Source: Symsagittifera roscoffensis (lineage: Eukaryota > Xenacoelomorpha > Acoela > Convolutidae). From it: a stretch of DNA of 64,000 nucleotides. Under the pieces are notes generated by a model that made no database searches, had not been told where the DNA came from, and worked only from the letters and a program-made list of their open reading frames with translations. The number at the start of each line of letters is the position of its first letter. Position 1 is the stretch's first letter. The stretch lies in assembly GCF_963678635.1 (NCBI RefSeq), contig NC_087066.1, positions 63,742,282 to 63,806,281 on the forward strand, written 5' to 3'. Positions 62,500 to 64,000 of the stretch are shown piece after piece. The position numbers and the translations under genes are program-made.

Positions 62500-63803
62500 T
62501 ACGATCTTGTTAGCTATACCCCTCATGCTAAAAATAAATAAACGTAACCCCTATAAAGGAATAATTCAACGGTTAAGTGTATACAAATTAAGTACTTTGT
62601 AAAGAATCCTGGTTTTACAGTCTCACTAAACCATTCAAAATGAGAGGGAGGGGGGGGGGGGGTTGTGATTGTAGATGACAAGATCGAATTGTACTCTTAG
62701 CTAAATATCCCTCATTCTCACTTTTTGATCAATAAATCCCACTTTCGAATAATACGCAGAACTGATTGTTGAAGCACTGGATGTTTGATTAAAAAAAAGA
62801 ATTTAATGAGAGTGGGAAGGGTGGGAATGGGGCTGTTGCCTCTAGCTAGCAAAGAGCTTAGAAAGAGAACTGGATCAAAAATGTGTTTGCGTATTGCGTA
62901 ATAAAAATTGAAATTAACAGCCATATTAACTTGTAAATACCAGGTTTGTTATGTTGTTTTTAATATTTTCATATTTTACTACTCACTCAAATCATGAATT
63001 TATATAGTTTCTTTTATTTTTTTAAGGAAAGGATAAACTTTAAGAATAAAGGAAACTTATTGAATCAATATCGCTCTAAATGAAACACTAGCCATGAAAT
63101 ATGAATCACTTTTTATGAGAAATTGTGGTGTCAAGAAAGAGTTAACGATAGTTTAACTTTCAGATAGATAAAAATAAGGCTGCAATGGTTACTCGGATAC
63201 GAAGAACTAGAGGTCAACCGAAGTTGACAGACAACTCCAAAGGGAAAAAAAAACAGTTAGCACCAGACAGTTTAATTGATTTCATTGAAATGAGGAGACA
63301 TAGATCTGAAATGAACTGTAAACTAATTTAATCACTATGACCTTCCCCTTCTTGTAGAAATGAAAAAGAAAAGATAATTTAAATTACTCAATGAAATTTA
63401 GATTTATTGACAAGAATTTTAAGCTCAAGTTTTAGTTTTGATTACGATAAAGGTAAGACCGAAATGTTGCGTTTTCGACCGTTCTATGGCCTGCCCTCTC
63501 CCTGGACTATTGCTTTTTAAAGTTTTTAATTGACAACTCAGTGTATGCACTTTTAACCCTTTTCTTTCTTCGCTCAGTTTTCTCCACCTCCGGAATTTTG
63601 AATATGGTCAATCATGACGGCTTCCTCCCGCTTCGCCTTGATGTCATTTCGTCCTGCGAATTTGCTGATTCATGGCTTTTACGTTTCTCCCGTAGCCCTA
63701 GATTCAGTTAGCCGGAATGTCGCCCGCTCCATTTTGTCTTCGTTTCGTTCCTCCGTTTGTTTTGCGATCGTATATAATCGCTATCGTTGCCGTATTATAA
63801 TCG
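62500..63803. other. intergenic, no supported gene
   Basis: AT-rich with a poly-G run near 62649-62662. From about 63540 base composition shifts to GC-richer, C/T-rich on +, which continues to the window edge. A plus-strand 82-aa frame at 63614-63862 has no motif. Confidence 0.4.
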
Positions 63804-64000
63804 CTAAGTCTTATTCGCTTCGCCTCGGTTCGTTACTCCTTCGGTTTCTAAAACCGACCTGATTGCTTGCGCCGATCGATGTATGGTGGTTGCTCGTTTC
63901 TGCCTAGGCAAACACGTCTCCTGCACCCTCGCTGCTTCTTGTACTGGCATCCTGTTCGTTGCTAGTGGCATGTTGTCTTCGTCGTCAGATTCTGAGGACC
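63804..64000 (-). CDS. partial minus-strand frame at window edge, tentative
   Basis: On the minus strand a frame is open from the window edge to TAG at 63804-63806 (about 65 codons). It starts in an acidic stretch (SSESDDEDNMPL) and continues with Arg/Gln/Thr-rich sequence. GC content exceeds the flanks and an acidic Ser/Asp/Glu tract is common in real proteins, so it may be the C-terminal end of a gene or a transposon Gag lying further right. No domain recognised and no splice acceptor was checked beyond the edge. Confidence 0.3.
   Translation of the reverse strand, partial: SSESDDEDNMPLATNRMPVQEAARVQETCLPRQKRATTIHRSAQAIRSVLETEGVTNRGEANKT

Overview
The window looks like AT-rich nuclear DNA from an invertebrate animal. 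It has spliceosomal introns, split exons of a rhodopsin-type GPCR, tRNA-derived SINEs, several MITE families, a decayed BEL/Pao element and an intact env-bearing Ty3/gypsy (errantivirus-like) retroelement. The species cannot be named from sequence alone. Most of the window is repeat-filled non-coding DNA.

The dominant object (1416-20318) is a complete LTR retroelement of about 18.9 kb, roughly two to three times the usual Ty3/gypsy size. Its two 408-bp LTRs look identical by eye and it is flanked by a 4-bp GTAC target-site duplication, so insertion is recent. In order it holds: a leader of about 1.25 kb with two identical hairpins and consensus splice donors; a small basic ORF (3076-3543); one uninterrupted 2740-codon Gag-Pol (3518-11740) with CCHC knuckle, protease, YLDD reverse transcriptase, RNase H and HHCC/DD35E integrase; two tiny membrane ORFs (12341-12571, 12568-12756); a 378-codon open frame with no AUG (12762-13898); an Env-like glycoprotein (13886-16504); an unrecognised 597-aa protein (16501-18294); an 80-bp intron-like segment with textbook splice signals right after that stop codon; and about 1.5 kb of structured 3' non-coding sequence. 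The whole 3' gene block is packed by overlaps (4, 13 and 4 nt), pointing to coupled translation and/or alternative splicing. The + strand is visibly A-rich and G-poor throughout.

Right of the element, two minus-strand exons (32168-32341 and 22961-23125) encode the start, TM1 and TM2 of a rhodopsin-like GPCR and join in phase 0. No later exon was found, so the gene probably continues past the left edge, with the giant element inside one of its introns in antisense orientation. The long introns and the region to about 58 kb are filled with a roughly 530-bp interspersed repeat (called family R here), SINEs, hAT-like and Tc1/mariner-like MITEs, tandem duplications, a 200-bp assembly gap and a degraded BEL/Pao gag-protease (41.5-44.8 kb). 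At 59426-62477 lies an intact two-exon host gene for an 842-aa coiled-coil protein. A partial minus-strand frame runs off the right edge.
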